Origin: Gemmatimonadota bacterium | GTDB lineage: Bacteria; Gemmatimonadota; Gemmatimonadetes; Gemmatimonadales; Gemmatimonadaceae | Assembly: GCA_026387935.1 (NCBI GenBank) | Contig: JAPLKU010000014.1 | Coordinates: 182,166-246,165 of the forward strand | Length of the DNA stretch: 64,000 nucleotides | Direction of reading: 5' to 3' | In this document: one piece after another, positions 37,066 through 47,797 of the stretch | Numbering within the stretch: position 1 is the first letter of the stretch | Layout: every line of letters starts with the position of its first letter | The notes under the pieces: generated by a model | Told to the model about the DNA's origin: nothing | Databases searched by the model: none | What the model saw: the letters and a program-made list of their open reading frames with translations, nothing else | Translations under genes and position numbers: made by a program

Positions 37066-39768
37066 TTACGGAATCGGCCGCTTCGCCACCGGTGCGTTCT
37101 TCACATAGATGTCGAACCATGCCAGCCACCGCGCCCACTGGTCGAGGTCGCTCGCATACGCGCCAACCGAGTGGTCTTCGTACGGATACTCAAACAACAC
37201 CGCGTTCTTTCCGAGCCCCTGCATCACGGCGAACATCCGCTGTGAGGAAATGATCGACGTGCCCGTGTTCTGGTCTTCCCAGTTGTGATACATCAGCAAC
37301 GGCGTCACGATCTTGTCGGCCCGAAGCATCGGCGACATGTCAAGGTACGTGTCTCGTGCCTGGAAGAAGTTGCGGCGCTCGCTCTGGAAGCCGAACAGCG
37401 TCAGCGTGCGGTTGTACATGCCGTCGCCGGCAATAGCGCCCTTGAAATTCGGCATCAGCGAAATGGCATTCAGCGTACTGAACGCGCCGTAGCTGTGCCC
37501 GCCAATTCCCAGGCGGTCGCGGTCCACGTATCCCGCCTCGACCACCGCGTCGATCACCGCGTCGAGATTCTCGCGGAGGTCGCGCGTGTAGTTGTCGTTC
37601 ATCTTCCCCGAATCGCCGTAAATCGGAATATCGGGTTCGATGTAGGCGTACCCCCCTGCGACCCAGAGCTGCATGGAAGACGCCGGGCGCGCCGACGGCA
37701 CTTCAGGGAAGGCGTTGATGTTCGTGCCGACCTTCGACTGCTCGTACTGCTGCTGCGACGAGTACTCGCGAGGATAGAACCAGACCACGCCCGGAAGGCG
37801 ATTGCCGGGCGTCCAGTCGCGCGGAAGCGAAACGTTCACCCAAAACTTGTTGCCGTCGCGCGCGCGCGAAATCTGGAATCGTTTGAATATCGCGCCCGAG
37901 ACTTCGGGGCCGACGTCCACGTTCGCCGTCAGTTTCTTTGTCGTACCGGCGGCGACGTCCTTCACCCACACGTCGCGAATCACCGTTGGCGACTCGTGCG
38001 TGTAAAGGAACGCCGAGTAGTCATCGTCGAGTGGGCCGACGAACGTGTCGTAGGCATTCGCCGGGCTATCGAAGAGGCGCGTGCGCATGCCGGTTTCGAT
38101 GTCGAGCTTGTCGGCCCACGGACGCGGCGCCTGTGTGCTCCAGTTCGCGCCAGGTGCGCGACTGCCCTGCACGGCGGCGGTCTTTCCATCCTTGCCGAGC
38201 ACGACGAATCCCTTGCCGCCAATCGCGCGTGTCACCAGAGCGCCACCCGTCGAGTCACCACCGCCACCGCCACCGCCACCGCCGCGACCACCACCGCCGC
38301 CTGCCGACAGCGTGATGCCGCGGCCAAGGCTCAGACGCTTGTTGTCGGCGAGGCGAACCGCGAAGACCGTGCCGCTATCCGCGGCGAAGAGAGTTTTCTG
38401 GTCAGTGCCGTAGACAATCGCACCGAGCTGAGGACTGCCTTCGTAGATGACCTTCTTGTCGCTGGAACCAAAGGGCGGAAGCCAGTTCACGTACTGCACG
38501 CTCGTCGGCAGCGGACGGGCCGGCGCGGCGGCGGGAGCGCCTGCACCGCCACCTCGACCGCCACGGCCACCACGGCCCGCGCCGGCCGGCGCGCCGGTCG
38601 GCGCGCCGCCTGCTGCAGGCGCACCAAACACTGACTGCACATACACGAGGCCGGGACCAACCGGGTTCCACGCCACATTGCGCATGCCCGTGTCACTGGC
38701 CGTCTGCACCGGCCCGCCGCGGCCGCCACCCGGGGTGTCGCCGCCGTCATCGTTCGCACCCTCACGCAGGCGCGTGGTCGCGAGCGTTGCAAGCGTCTTG
38801 CCATTCGAATCCCACAGCTCGCGCACCGAGCCGAACGAACTCACCTGCACGATGTACGAGAACGGCTCCGTCATCGACGTCACCGTGAAGTACTGCGCAT
38901 CGTGCGATGCCTCCACGGCGCGGATCATCCGCGGCTCACCGATTTTCTTCACTGTCTTCTTGGCAATGTCGATCACGGCGAGCTGGCCCGTCGTGTGGTA
39001 CTTGAGCAGCGCCTTGTCGTGCGAGTCCAGGAGCAGGCTCCAGTACACCGGCGTCGGCACGGCACGCGAGTTCGTCGCGCGCACGGTCGGGCCGTCCTCG
39101 ATGCCGCCCGGACCATGGGTGGGCACGGCGCCGCGGCCATCGGGAATAACCACAACCACAAGCGACTTGCCGTCAGCGCTGAACTCGAGGGTCGTGACAA
39201 ACGTCGCCAGCAGCGGAGCCTTGGCGACCTGCGTCAGCTTCCCCGTCGCCACATCGGCGAGGTAGGGGTACGAGGCGTCGTCGAAGTTCGCGATAAACGC
39301 GACCGATTTTCCGTCGGGCGACCAGGTCTGAGCGCCAATGGTCGCACCCTTCGGCGCGTCGATGGTCTTCGTGGCGCCCGTCTTCGGGTTCACCAGCGAG
39401 AGCGTCGTGGCCGTTTCGACGGTGAGCGCGCGCGAACGATTCGCCTTGGTGTCGATGGCGACGCCACCGAGATAGATGTGCGTCTTGCCGTACGCCTGAA
39501 TGTCGCCGCGCGTCGGGCCCACGGCGCGCACATACCACGAGCGGTCGGCGTTCGGCTGATTGAAAGAGATGTCGACGCGGGGAGCCATGATCATCCGCTC
39601 GATGTTCGCCGGCGGCTTCACGTACGTCTCGGACTTCAGGAGTTCCTGCGGATTCCAGCCGCTGCTGCCGGAATTACCCTGCGCTGAAATCACTGACAGC
39701 GGCGCGGCGAGGAGCGAAGCAGCGACTGCGGAACCAATCGCGGCGACTACGAAACGGCGTGCGGACAT
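37066..39768 (-). CDS. Prolyl oligopeptidase-family (S9) peptidase with Gly-rich inserts
   Basis: DRDRLGIGGHSYGAFSTLNAISL (GxSxG), PLLMYHNWEDQNTGTSIISSQRMF, FEYPYEDHSVG; beta-propeller N-terminus. Confidence 0.92.
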   Translation of the reverse strand: MSARRFVVAAIGSAVAASLLAAPLSVISAQGNSGSSGWNPQELLKSETYVKPPANIERMIMAPRVDISFNQPNADRSWYVRAVGPTRGDIQAYGKTHIYLGGVAIDTKANRSRALTVETATTLSLVNPKTGATKTIDAPKGATIGAQTWSPDGKSVAFIANFDDASYPYLADVATGKLTQVAKAPLLATFVTTLEFSADGKSLVVVVIPDGRGAVPTHGPGGIEDGPTVRATNSRAVPTPVYWSLLLDSHDKALLKYHTTGQLAVIDIAKKTVKKIGEPRMIRAVEASHDAQYFTVTSMTEPFSYIVQVSSFGSVRELWDSNGKTLATLATTRLREGANDDGGDTPGGGRGGPVQTASDTGMRNVAWNPVGPGLVYVQSVFGAPAAGGAPTGAPAGAGRGGRGGRGGGAGAPAAAPARPLPTSVQYVNWLPPFGSSDKKVIYEGSPQLGAIVYGTDQKTLFAADSGTVFAVRLADNKRLSLGRGITLSAGGGGGRGGGGGGGGGDSTGGALVTRAIGGKGFVVLGKDGKTAAVQGSRAPGANWSTQAPRPWADKLDIETGMRTRLFDSPANAYDTFVGPLDDDYSAFLYTHESPTVIRDVWVKDVAAGTTKKLTANVDVGPEVSGAIFKRFQISRARDGNKFWVNVSLPRDWTPGNRLPGVVWFYPREYSSQQQYEQSKVGTNINAFPEVPSARPASSMQLWVAGGYAYIEPDIPIYGDSGKMNDNYTRDLRENLDAVIDAVVEAGYVDRDRLGIGGHSYGAFSTLNAISLMPNFKGAIAGDGMYNRTLTLFGFQSERRNFFQARDTYLDMSPMLRADKIVTPLLMYHNWEDQNTGTSIISSQRMFAVMQGLGKNAVLFEYPYEDHSVGAYASDLDQWARWLAWFDIYVKNAPVAKRPIP

Positions 39769-40055
39769 ACGGACTCCGGCGGGAGGGGTGCGGACAACCT
39801 TTAAAGAATACGCCGCACCAACAACGCAGCGCGAGGGCCTTCCGTTGGCCCTTGGCCTGCGATTTCCCGTGCGGAGCCCCGGGCGCCGCGCGCCCCGGAC
39901 GGTCCTGCCTCACAGCTATCCGGGCGCCTCCAGCTACCACCCGCCGCTCACGGACATCCTGACGTTGAGGTCAGGAGTGAACTGCCGCACTACATTGGGA
40001 GACGTTCGAGACCGAAATACTTGCACACGAGCAGCCTCCCCCCGGAGTCATCGCC

Positions 40056-43000
40056 ATGCGCCGCAATCAGATCCGCTGGACAGCCATTTCCGCTTTTTCC
40101 CTGCTGGCCGTCGGGGTTGCTGCGCAGGGCAATCCGCGGCCGGGTGCTGCAGTCCCGCGAGTATTAAACGCCGCGCCGACACTGACGGATTCGACGTTCA
40201 GCGGCCTCTCCTACCGCAACATCGGGCCGGCCAACATGTCGGGCCGCATGAGCGATGTCGAAGGCATCGCCGGTGATCCAAGCACGGTGTATCTCTCGGC
40301 GGCCTCGGGCGGCGTGTGGAAGACCACCGACGCGGGCGTCACCTGGAAGCCGCTCTTCGACAAACAGCCGGTGCAGTCCATCGGCGACATGGCGGTCGAC
40401 CCGACCAACCCCGACGTGATCTATGTCGGCACCGGCGAGGCGAACGTCCGCAATTCGGTGTCGTTCGGCAACGGCGTCTACAAGTCCACCGACGGCGGCA
40501 AAACCTGGAAACACCTCGGGCTCGGCGACACGCGCCACATCTCACGCATCGTCATCAACCCGCTCGACACGAAGAAGGTGTACGTCGCCGCCATCGGGCA
40601 TGCGTTTGGCCCCAATGAAGAGCGCGGCGTCTTCATGAGCGAAGACGCGGGCGATACGTGGAAGAAAGTGCTGTACATCGACAACGTGCACGGCGCATCC
40701 GACATCGACATTGATCCGAAGAATCCAAACCTGCTCTACGCCGGCATGTGGCTCTTCGACCGCAAACAGTGGACCTTCACCTCTGGTGACGAAAAGGGCG
40801 GCATCTACCGTTCGACCGATGGCGGCAAGACCTGGACGAAGGCGACGAAGGGCTTGCCCAAACTCATCGGGCGCATCGGCATCAAAGTCGCGCCGTCGTC
40901 GCCAAACATCGTATACGCCGTGGCTGAAACGCGCGAAGGGTATGTGTTCAAGTCCACCGACAACGGCGAGACCTGGACCAAAACGAGCGACAACGCGCAC
41001 ACGCTCGGCCGCGGCTTCTACTATGCCGACCTGCGCGTGGACCCGACGAATGAGAATCGCGTGTACACGCTTGGCATGTCGTTCACCCAGTCCATTGACG
41101 GCGGCTCCACCTTCAAGCCCATGACGGGAAACTTCCACGGCGACCACCAGACGATGTGGATCGACCCGAAGAATCCGCGCCGCATGTTCATGGGCGACGA
41201 TGGTGGCATGAACGTGACGTACGACCAGGGCGGCGCGTGGAAGTGGTTTCCAAATCTTCCCGTGGGACAGTTTTACCAGATCAGCTACGACATGCGTGAG
41301 CCGTTCTACTCTGTGTCGGGCGGATTGCAGGACAACGGCATGTGGGTGGGGCCGAGCCGTTCGCGCGGGAGCAACATCCTCTCGGAGAGCTGGCGGTTCA
41401 TCCAGGGCGGCGACGGCTACTACGCCGTTTCGCACCCGGACGATCCCGACCTGTTCCTGTCGGACCTGCAAGCCGGCGGCATCGTCGCGACGAATCTCCG
41501 CACGTTCGAGCAGCGCGAGGCGAGCCCGCAGGTGAAGCGCATGGACGGCTATCCGGCCGACTCGAACAAGATCCGCTTCAACTGGAACGCGCCCATCGTG
41601 AAGTCGCCACACGACGGCAAAGTCGTGTACTTCGCGGGCAACATCGTCTTCCGCACCACGGACTGGGGCCGCACCTGGACGCCGATTTCGCCCGATCTTT
41701 CGAAGAACGACAAGTCGAAACAGGGTGATGCAGGCGGCCCAGTGCTCAAGGAGAACACGGTGGCCGAGTATTACGGCAACGTGTATTCGCTCGAGGAATC
41801 GCCGGTGAAGAAGGGCGTCATCTGGGCGGGCACCGATGACGGCAACGTTCAGGTGACGCAGGACGACGGAAAGACGTGGGTAAACGTCGCGGCCAACATT
41901 CCCGGCATCGGACCCAACGCGGTGATCTCTGCCGTCGAGCCGTCGCACAAGGATGCGGGCACGGCATACGTCGGCATCGAGCGTCGCATGATGGACGATT
42001 TCAAACCCTACGTGTTCAAGACGACCGATTTCGGCAAGACGTGGACGAACATCGCCGGGAATATCACGGCGAACGCGTACGTGCAGGTGGTGCGCGAAGA
42101 TCCAAAGAACAACAACCTCGTGTACGTCGGCACTGAACTCGGCCTGTTCGTGAACTGGAACGGCGGCACGGGAGACTGGACCAAGCTCCACCTCGGCAAC
42201 CTGCCGAATGTGGCCGTCCACGAGGTGCGTGTGCACCCCCGCGACAACGATTTGATCGTTGCCACGCATGGGCGCGCGATCTGGATTCTGGACGACGCGA
42301 CTCCCATCCAGCAGATGACCACGCAGATCGCGGCCAGCGCAGCGCACCTGTTTGCGCCGCGCACGGCCACGCGGTTCAACACCGGCGGCGGCGAGTGGAG
42401 TTGGGGGAGCCAGGCGTTCAAGGGCAAGAACGCCGACTACGGCGCCGCAATCACCTACTGGATGAAGGACAAACCGGCGGCGGATTCACTCGTCAAGGTG
42501 GAGATCCTCCAGGGCGGCACGGTGATCCGCACACTCAAGAAGCCGTCGGCGGCGGCGGGATTCAATCGCGTCACGTGGGATCTGCGCTTCGACGCTCCGA
42601 AAGTACTGAGCGACATGCCGGCCGACTCGTCGGAGCCGGGCGACTGGCGTTCGCGACCGGCGGGCCCACAGGCACTTCCCGGCGCGTATGCGGTGCGACT
42701 CACAGTGAACGGTCAGGCGCAGGAACAACCCCTCTCAATCCGGATTGACCCGTCGTCGGGCATCGCGCTCGCCACACTCCAGACGCAGTTCGATCAGGCG
42801 CAGCGGCTCAACGCCGTGATTGCCAACCTGATTGACAGCGAACGCAATCTCGTGGCATTCAAGGGTCAGGTTGATGAGCGGGCGAAGTCCGGCACGGAAA
42901 TGCGCGGCGATGCGGCGAAAGCACTTGTGCAGGCCGCCAGCGAAGAAATCGGGAAGCTCGACTCCGTTCGTCTTCAGGTCACGCGGCCGCGTCTCGACAA

Positions 43001-43253
43001 AGTGCCGTTCTACTCGGAAGGACCGCGGCCGCTGGAACGTGCGATGAACCTGATGGGATCAATCGACAGCGGGCTGAACCCGACGATCCCCGGCCAGCTC
43101 GAGTACGCGGGCGACGTGCGCCGCGATGCGCAGACGGTAATCGACATGGTGGAGAAACAGGTCGAAGCAACGGTAAAGCGGATCAACCCGTTGCTTCAGG
43201 CGCTTGGGCTTCCGGCGCTGCTGCCACCGCCGAAGAAGACAAGCGCGATGTAG
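40056..43253 (+). CDS. Sortilin/BNR-repeat beta-propeller protein (VPS10/glycosyl-hydrolase-like)
   Basis: GVWKTTDAGVTWKPLF, GVYKSTDGGKTWKHLGL, GIYRSTDGGKTWTKATKGLP repeats; signal peptide; 1065 aa. Confidence 0.92.
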   Translation: MRRNQIRWTAISAFSLLAVGVAAQGNPRPGAAVPRVLNAAPTLTDSTFSGLSYRNIGPANMSGRMSDVEGIAGDPSTVYLSAASGGVWKTTDAGVTWKPLFDKQPVQSIGDMAVDPTNPDVIYVGTGEANVRNSVSFGNGVYKSTDGGKTWKHLGLGDTRHISRIVINPLDTKKVYVAAIGHAFGPNEERGVFMSEDAGDTWKKVLYIDNVHGASDIDIDPKNPNLLYAGMWLFDRKQWTFTSGDEKGGIYRSTDGGKTWTKATKGLPKLIGRIGIKVAPSSPNIVYAVAETREGYVFKSTDNGETWTKTSDNAHTLGRGFYYADLRVDPTNENRVYTLGMSFTQSIDGGSTFKPMTGNFHGDHQTMWIDPKNPRRMFMGDDGGMNVTYDQGGAWKWFPNLPVGQFYQISYDMREPFYSVSGGLQDNGMWVGPSRSRGSNILSESWRFIQGGDGYYAVSHPDDPDLFLSDLQAGGIVATNLRTFEQREASPQVKRMDGYPADSNKIRFNWNAPIVKSPHDGKVVYFAGNIVFRTTDWGRTWTPISPDLSKNDKSKQGDAGGPVLKENTVAEYYGNVYSLEESPVKKGVIWAGTDDGNVQVTQDDGKTWVNVAANIPGIGPNAVISAVEPSHKDAGTAYVGIERRMMDDFKPYVFKTTDFGKTWTNIAGNITANAYVQVVREDPKNNNLVYVGTELGLFVNWNGGTGDWTKLHLGNLPNVAVHEVRVHPRDNDLIVATHGRAIWILDDATPIQQMTTQIAASAAHLFAPRTATRFNTGGGEWSWGSQAFKGKNADYGAAITYWMKDKPAADSLVKVEILQGGTVIRTLKKPSAAAGFNRVTWDLRFDAPKVLSDMPADSSEPGDWRSRPAGPQALPGAYAVRLTVNGQAQEQPLSIRIDPSSGIALATLQTQFDQAQRLNAVIANLIDSERNLVAFKGQVDERAKSGTEMRGDAAKALVQAASEEIGKLDSVRLQVTRPRLDKVPFYSEGPRPLERAMNLMGSIDSGLNPTIPGQLEYAGDVRRDAQTVIDMVEKQVEATVKRINPLLQALGLPALLPPPKKTSAM

Positions 43254-43267
43254 GCGGTTGGTTAGCG

Positions 43268-44440
43268 TCACCCGCCCCACACCTCACCGCACAGCCGCAG
43301 GAAATTCCCGCCCATGATCTTCTCCACTCGGGCGCTCGTGTGCTTGCGCGCGAGCAGCTTGTCAGCGATCAGCTCCATCCGCCGCGGTGAGTTGAGGTCG
43401 GTCACGAACATTGGCACTTTGGGATCCTCGCCGGGCGCCGCAATGCCTTTTGCCTGACGACCGGCGACAAAGTCGCCGTGAATCTTCATGTACTCCGCAT
43501 TCACCACATGCGGCGTGGTGGAAAGATCGCTCCCGATGCCGACATGGTCTTCGCCCGCCACGTTGACCGCGTGCTCGATGTGCTTGATCAAGTCGTCACT
43601 CGTGGGCGCGGGTCCCATCGTGAGAAAGGGCATCAGATAGATGCCCACCACCCCGCCCTTCTCCGCCAATTTCCTGAGCGTCGCGTCCGGCTTGCTGCGC
43701 GGACGATCGGCGATCGCGCGACAGGCGGAATGACTGATCGCAATGGGTCCCTTTGAGGCAGCGATCGCGTCTTCGGTGCTGCGAATTCCGGTGTGGCCGG
43801 TATCCACGATGATGCGCTTCGCGTTCAACTCGGCCACGAGTTCGCGCCCAAACGCAGTCAGTCCACCGTTCTCCGGCTGCAGGCAGCCGTCGCCGACCAG
43901 GTTGCGCACGTTGTAGGTGAGCTGAATGATGCGGAGCCCGAACGCGTGATAGAGCGCCACCCGCGACAGATCATCGCCGATCGAGACCGTATCCTGAAAA
44001 CCATAGATCAACCCGAATTTTTTCGCCGCCTTCGCCGCGCGCAGGTCGGCCACGCTCCGGATATTCGTGAGCACGTCGCGGTGCGCGCGCAGGTCGCGCT
44101 CCCACTTCGCAATGTCGCGAAATACTTCCTCGGGATTCTGCCCGCCGACAGTGAGGTTGACGGCCGTGATCCCCGAAGCGGCCGCGTTGCGGAGGTTCTC
44201 CGGCGACAACTGATCGAACTTGATTGGCGTGTTGAACGGGCCGGGACTGGCGAGAAAATCGAGCACCATCGCGGCGCCGTATCCGGGCCAGTCGGACCGG
44301 CCCGCCGCCCCGCTCGCCCGCGTGTTGCCGGCTGACCCCTCACCGAGTCGAACGGAGCCACCGGTCATCGCCGGCGCCAAGGCGGCGGCGAGGGCACGCT
44401 TGCTGAATTCGCGGCGTGAGACTGACTTGACACTCGACAC
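43268..44440 (-). CDS. Membrane dipeptidase (M19, renal dipeptidase family), Tat-type signal
   Basis: SRREFSKRALAAALAPAMTGG; IIVDTGHTGIRSTEDAI; PIAISHSACRAI; DHVGIGSDLS. Confidence 0.9.
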   Translation of the reverse strand: MSSVKSVSRREFSKRALAAALAPAMTGGSVRLGEGSAGNTRASGAAGRSDWPGYGAAMVLDFLASPGPFNTPIKFDQLSPENLRNAAASGITAVNLTVGGQNPEEVFRDIAKWERDLRAHRDVLTNIRSVADLRAAKAAKKFGLIYGFQDTVSIGDDLSRVALYHAFGLRIIQLTYNVRNLVGDGCLQPENGGLTAFGRELVAELNAKRIIVDTGHTGIRSTEDAIAASKGPIAISHSACRAIADRPRSKPDATLRKLAEKGGVVGIYLMPFLTMGPAPTSDDLIKHIEHAVNVAGEDHVGIGSDLSTTPHVVNAEYMKIHGDFVAGRQAKGIAAPGEDPKVPMFVTDLNSPRRMELIADKLLARKHTSARVEKIMGGNFLRLCGEVWGG

Positions 44441-44524
44441 GTTTGGCTCCGACTCAAAAGGGGCTCATCTCCAGCGGTCGCCTCACTGGATGCGTAGAAG
44501 AAATATGACGATATTGCGCTTCTT

Positions 44525-46984
44525 ATGATTGTTCTTCCACTTCTGTTCTTAGTGCAGGCCCAGTCGCTTGACCAGGCCCGGCTCGATTCCGTCGCGTCGA
44601 TGCGCGCCGCTGCACGCGTAGCGGTCACGTCCGCGCCAACGTATTCCGGCGTGGCCAGTCAGACGACGATTGAGACGCCGCGCCTTACCGGGCGGCCCGT
44701 GATTGACGGAATCCTGAACGATGTCCAATGGACGCAAGCGGCGCGTCTGACGGGTTTTTCCCAGTACAACCCGGTCGACGGAAAGCCGGCCGAAGACTCG
44801 ACGGTCGCCTTTGTCTGGTACGCTGACGACGCGATCTACTTCGGCGTGCGCGCCTATGCGCCGCCAGGCACGGTACATGGGACATTGGCGGATCGGGACA
44901 AGATTACCAACGACGATCACATCCAGTTCATCCTCGACACCTACAACGACAACCGCCGGGCCTTCGTTTTCGCGGTCAACCCGCTCGGCATCCAGAGTGA
45001 CGGCGTGCGCAGCGAGGGTAATACCGCCAGCCGAATGATGATGATGATGGGTGGAGGTGGAGGCGGAGGTGGAGGTGCAGGTGGCAGCGGGGTTTCGCGG
45101 CTCAACCTCACCAACGCCGACCTCAGCCAGGACATGATCTGGGAGTCGAAAGGACGGATCACCGATTTTGGCTACGAGGTTGAGGTCCGCATTCCGTTCA
45201 AGGCGGTTCGGTTTCTGCCGAATACGCACGCGTGGGGCATCAACGTCGTGCGCAATACGCAGCGGAACAACTTCCAGGACAGCTGGGCTCCGGTTCGCCG
45301 CGGCAACACGTCGATCCTGGTACAGTCGGGACGGCTAAATGCCATCCACGACCTCAAGCGCGGGCTTGTCCTTGATGTCACACCGGTCGTCACGTCGCTC
45401 ACGAGCGGTGCGCCAACGCCGATTCCCGGCACGACAACCAATTATTTCAACTACACCAGCCAGCAGCGGTTCGGCGGCGACGTGCGGTGGGGCCTCACGC
45501 CAAACCTGACGCTGAACGGAACCATGCGACCGGATTTTTCCCAGGTCGAGGCAGACGCGGGCCAGATTCCCGGGGACGTGCGGTTCTCACTGTTCTTCCC
45601 GGAACTGCGCCCGTTCTTCGTGGAGGGTGGCGAGAACTTCGACGCCCCACAGCAGCTGGTCTACACCCGTAACATCGTCCAGCCGGTGGCCGCCACAAAA
45701 CTTACCGGCAAGGTCGGATCGACCGATATCGCCGTCCTTTCCGCCATGGACGGCCGCGAGTACAGCGCGAGCCAAACGCAGAACCCATTGTTCAACGTAT
45801 TGCGCCTTCGGCGCGACATGGGTGCGCAGTCGACGATGGGCTTTGTGCTCACCGACCGGCATGAGGGAAACAATTTCAATCGAGTGGGCGCCGTAGACGG
45901 GCGGTTCGTTTTCCGGTCCGTATATGCGTTGGCCTTCCAGGCTGGCGCCAGCCAGACCGATACCGGGAGCGGCCCGAACTTCGGCCGCTTGTGGGATGCC
46001 AGCCTCGACCGTTCGGGCCGGGCCTACGGATTCCGCAACTCGCTCAAGGGACTCTCGCGGGAGTTCGGCTCGCGCGTGGGCTTCGTGAACCGAACAAATG
46101 TGGTGGACTACAACGGCAACCAGCGGTACTCCTGGTTCGGAGCACGCGGGTCGCGGGTCGAGCAGGTCATGTATTCGCTGAACGCGTCGAGCATCTGGAA
46201 CTACTCCGATTTCTTCCGCGGTGCTGTGCCTCTCGAAATGCGGGGGTCACTCTCGGCCACGGCACAGCTGCGCGGCGGCTGGAGCGTCAGCGTCACTCCA
46301 TCGCTCACGTCGGACCGTTTCGATTCGACGTCGTACGCGAGCTACTATCTCGCGCGGCCCCATGGTGCGACCACCGATACGGTGAAATTCCGGCCCGGAC
46401 CCACGGTGACCTCCCTCCAGTGGCAGGGGCGTATCTCGACACCGCAGTTCTCCAAGTTCGCGGCGAATGTCAGTTCGACGTACGGAACGGACGCCGAGTA
46501 CCTCGAGTCCGCGGTTGCCACGCGCTTCGATGTGAGCGCCAATCTCGATCTCCGGCCCACGTCGAGCATTCGGGCAACTCTGACGATGCTCCACCAGGAG
46601 TTTCGCCGCGAGCGTGACAAGAGCGCGATCCTGATGACCAACATTCCGCGCCTCCGGGTCGAGTACCAGCTCACGCGGACGCTGCTGGCGCGTTTTGTCG
46701 GCCAGTACGAGAACCGGACTCGCGACGCCTATCGCGACCCCGTGACCAACGCGCCCATCCTGTTCAAGAGCTCGACCGGCACCTATTCAGCCACGTCGCG
46801 GACGATCACGAACAACATGCGAGCCGACTGGCTGATTGCGTACCTGCCGAGCCCGGGCCGCGTGATCTATGTGGGCTACGGCGCGAGCCTCAAGCAGACG
46901 GATCCGTTCTCGTTCAGCGATCGTCCCGAGCGCACCAGCGACGGATTGTTCGTGAAGCTCAGCTACCAGTTCCGAGTGCAGTAG
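44525..46984 (+). CDS. DUF5916 / CBM9-like domain protein (paralog of 14316-16643)
   Basis: GRPVIDGILNDVQWTQAARLTGFSQYNPVDGKPAEDSTVAFVWYADDAIYFGVRAY; SLFFPELRPFFVEGGENF; contains M5G9 low-complexity insert. Confidence 0.88.
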   Translation: MIVLPLLFLVQAQSLDQARLDSVASMRAAARVAVTSAPTYSGVASQTTIETPRLTGRPVIDGILNDVQWTQAARLTGFSQYNPVDGKPAEDSTVAFVWYADDAIYFGVRAYAPPGTVHGTLADRDKITNDDHIQFILDTYNDNRRAFVFAVNPLGIQSDGVRSEGNTASRMMMMMGGGGGGGGGAGGSGVSRLNLTNADLSQDMIWESKGRITDFGYEVEVRIPFKAVRFLPNTHAWGINVVRNTQRNNFQDSWAPVRRGNTSILVQSGRLNAIHDLKRGLVLDVTPVVTSLTSGAPTPIPGTTTNYFNYTSQQRFGGDVRWGLTPNLTLNGTMRPDFSQVEADAGQIPGDVRFSLFFPELRPFFVEGGENFDAPQQLVYTRNIVQPVAATKLTGKVGSTDIAVLSAMDGREYSASQTQNPLFNVLRLRRDMGAQSTMGFVLTDRHEGNNFNRVGAVDGRFVFRSVYALAFQAGASQTDTGSGPNFGRLWDASLDRSGRAYGFRNSLKGLSREFGSRVGFVNRTNVVDYNGNQRYSWFGARGSRVEQVMYSLNASSIWNYSDFFRGAVPLEMRGSLSATAQLRGGWSVSVTPSLTSDRFDSTSYASYYLARPHGATTDTVKFRPGPTVTSLQWQGRISTPQFSKFAANVSSTYGTDAEYLESAVATRFDVSANLDLRPTSSIRATLTMLHQEFRRERDKSAILMTNIPRLRVEYQLTRTLLARFVGQYENRTRDAYRDPVTNAPILFKSSTGTYSATSRTITNNMRADWLIAYLPSPGRVIYVGYGASLKQTDPFSFSDRPERTSDGLFVKLSYQFRVQ

Positions 46985-47023
46985 CCGCGCGGCCAGCGCC
47001 GGCACCGCAGCGCCCGGGCGCGA

Positions 47024-47797
47024 TCAGGCTTTCCGAAACCACGGCACGAACGCGCTGGTCGTGCGCTGGTACTCGCGGTACGCGTCGCCCTTGCTCTTCA
47101 CCGCGTACTCCTCGGTCAACGGAATGCCGGTGACCTTGAAGAGGAAGTAGAGCATGAGCAGCGGGCAGGCGATGGTAATCCAGCCCCAGGGCGAGCCGAG
47201 TGCGACCAGGAAGAACCCCCACCAGACGAGCGACTCGAAGAAGTAGTTCGGGTGCCGCGAGTAACGCCACAGCCCCACCTGGCAAACCTTGCCGCGGCTC
47301 GACGGATCGCGCTTGAACGCCTGCATCTGCAGGTCGGCGAGCGCTTCACCGAGCAGGGCAATGGCAGCCAATGCGAGCCCGGCGATTTCCACGAGCCGGA
47401 GTTCCGGCGCCGCGTTGTACGACGCAAAGACGAACGGCAGCGAAAACACGACCACCAGCATCGCCTGCAATTCGAAGAACACGAGGAACCGGCCCGCGCC
47501 CGGCCAGCGCTGGCGCAGCGTCTGGTAGCGCGCGTCCTCCGCCGGGTGGTGCCCCACGACGCGCACGAGAATGTAGGTGCCGAGTCGCAGGCTCCACGCA
47601 ACGCCGACCGCCGCAACAGCCCACTTCCGCAGTGGCAACCCCGGAGCCAGCCAGGCGTAGGTCGGCGCGAGAATGGCCACGCCATACGAAAACGCCACAT
47701 CGAGCAGTCCATAGTTCTTGATGCGCACACTGATCGCCCAGGTCACCGCGAAGTACGTAACGGCAATCGCGAACCCGATGCCAAGGAGCCCGATCAT
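47024..47797 (-). CDS. DUF1295 / steroid 5-alpha-reductase-like membrane protein
   Basis: MIGLLGIGFAIAVTYFAVTWAISVRIKNYGLLDVAFSYGVAILA; GLWRYSRHPNYFFESLVWWGFFL. Confidence 0.92.
   Translation of the reverse strand: MIGLLGIGFAIAVTYFAVTWAISVRIKNYGLLDVAFSYGVAILAPTYAWLAPGLPLRKWAVAAVGVAWSLRLGTYILVRVVGHHPAEDARYQTLRQRWPGAGRFLVFFELQAMLVVVFSLPFVFASYNAAPELRLVEIAGLALAAIALLGEALADLQMQAFKRDPSSRGKVCQVGLWRYSRHPNYFFESLVWWGFFLVALGSPWGWITIACPLLMLYFLFKVTGIPLTEEYAVKSKGDAYREYQRTTSAFVPWFRKA

Noticed and set aside
40542-42347. 601-aa antisense ORF and other long opposite-strand ORFs (e.g. 36-1154 -, 19682-21112 +, 23023-24183 +, 37285-38634 +, 48730-49890 +)
   Set aside because: Shadow ORFs of high-GC genes: low-complexity His/Arg/Val-rich translations, no domain motifs, and a clearly coding frame on the other strand.
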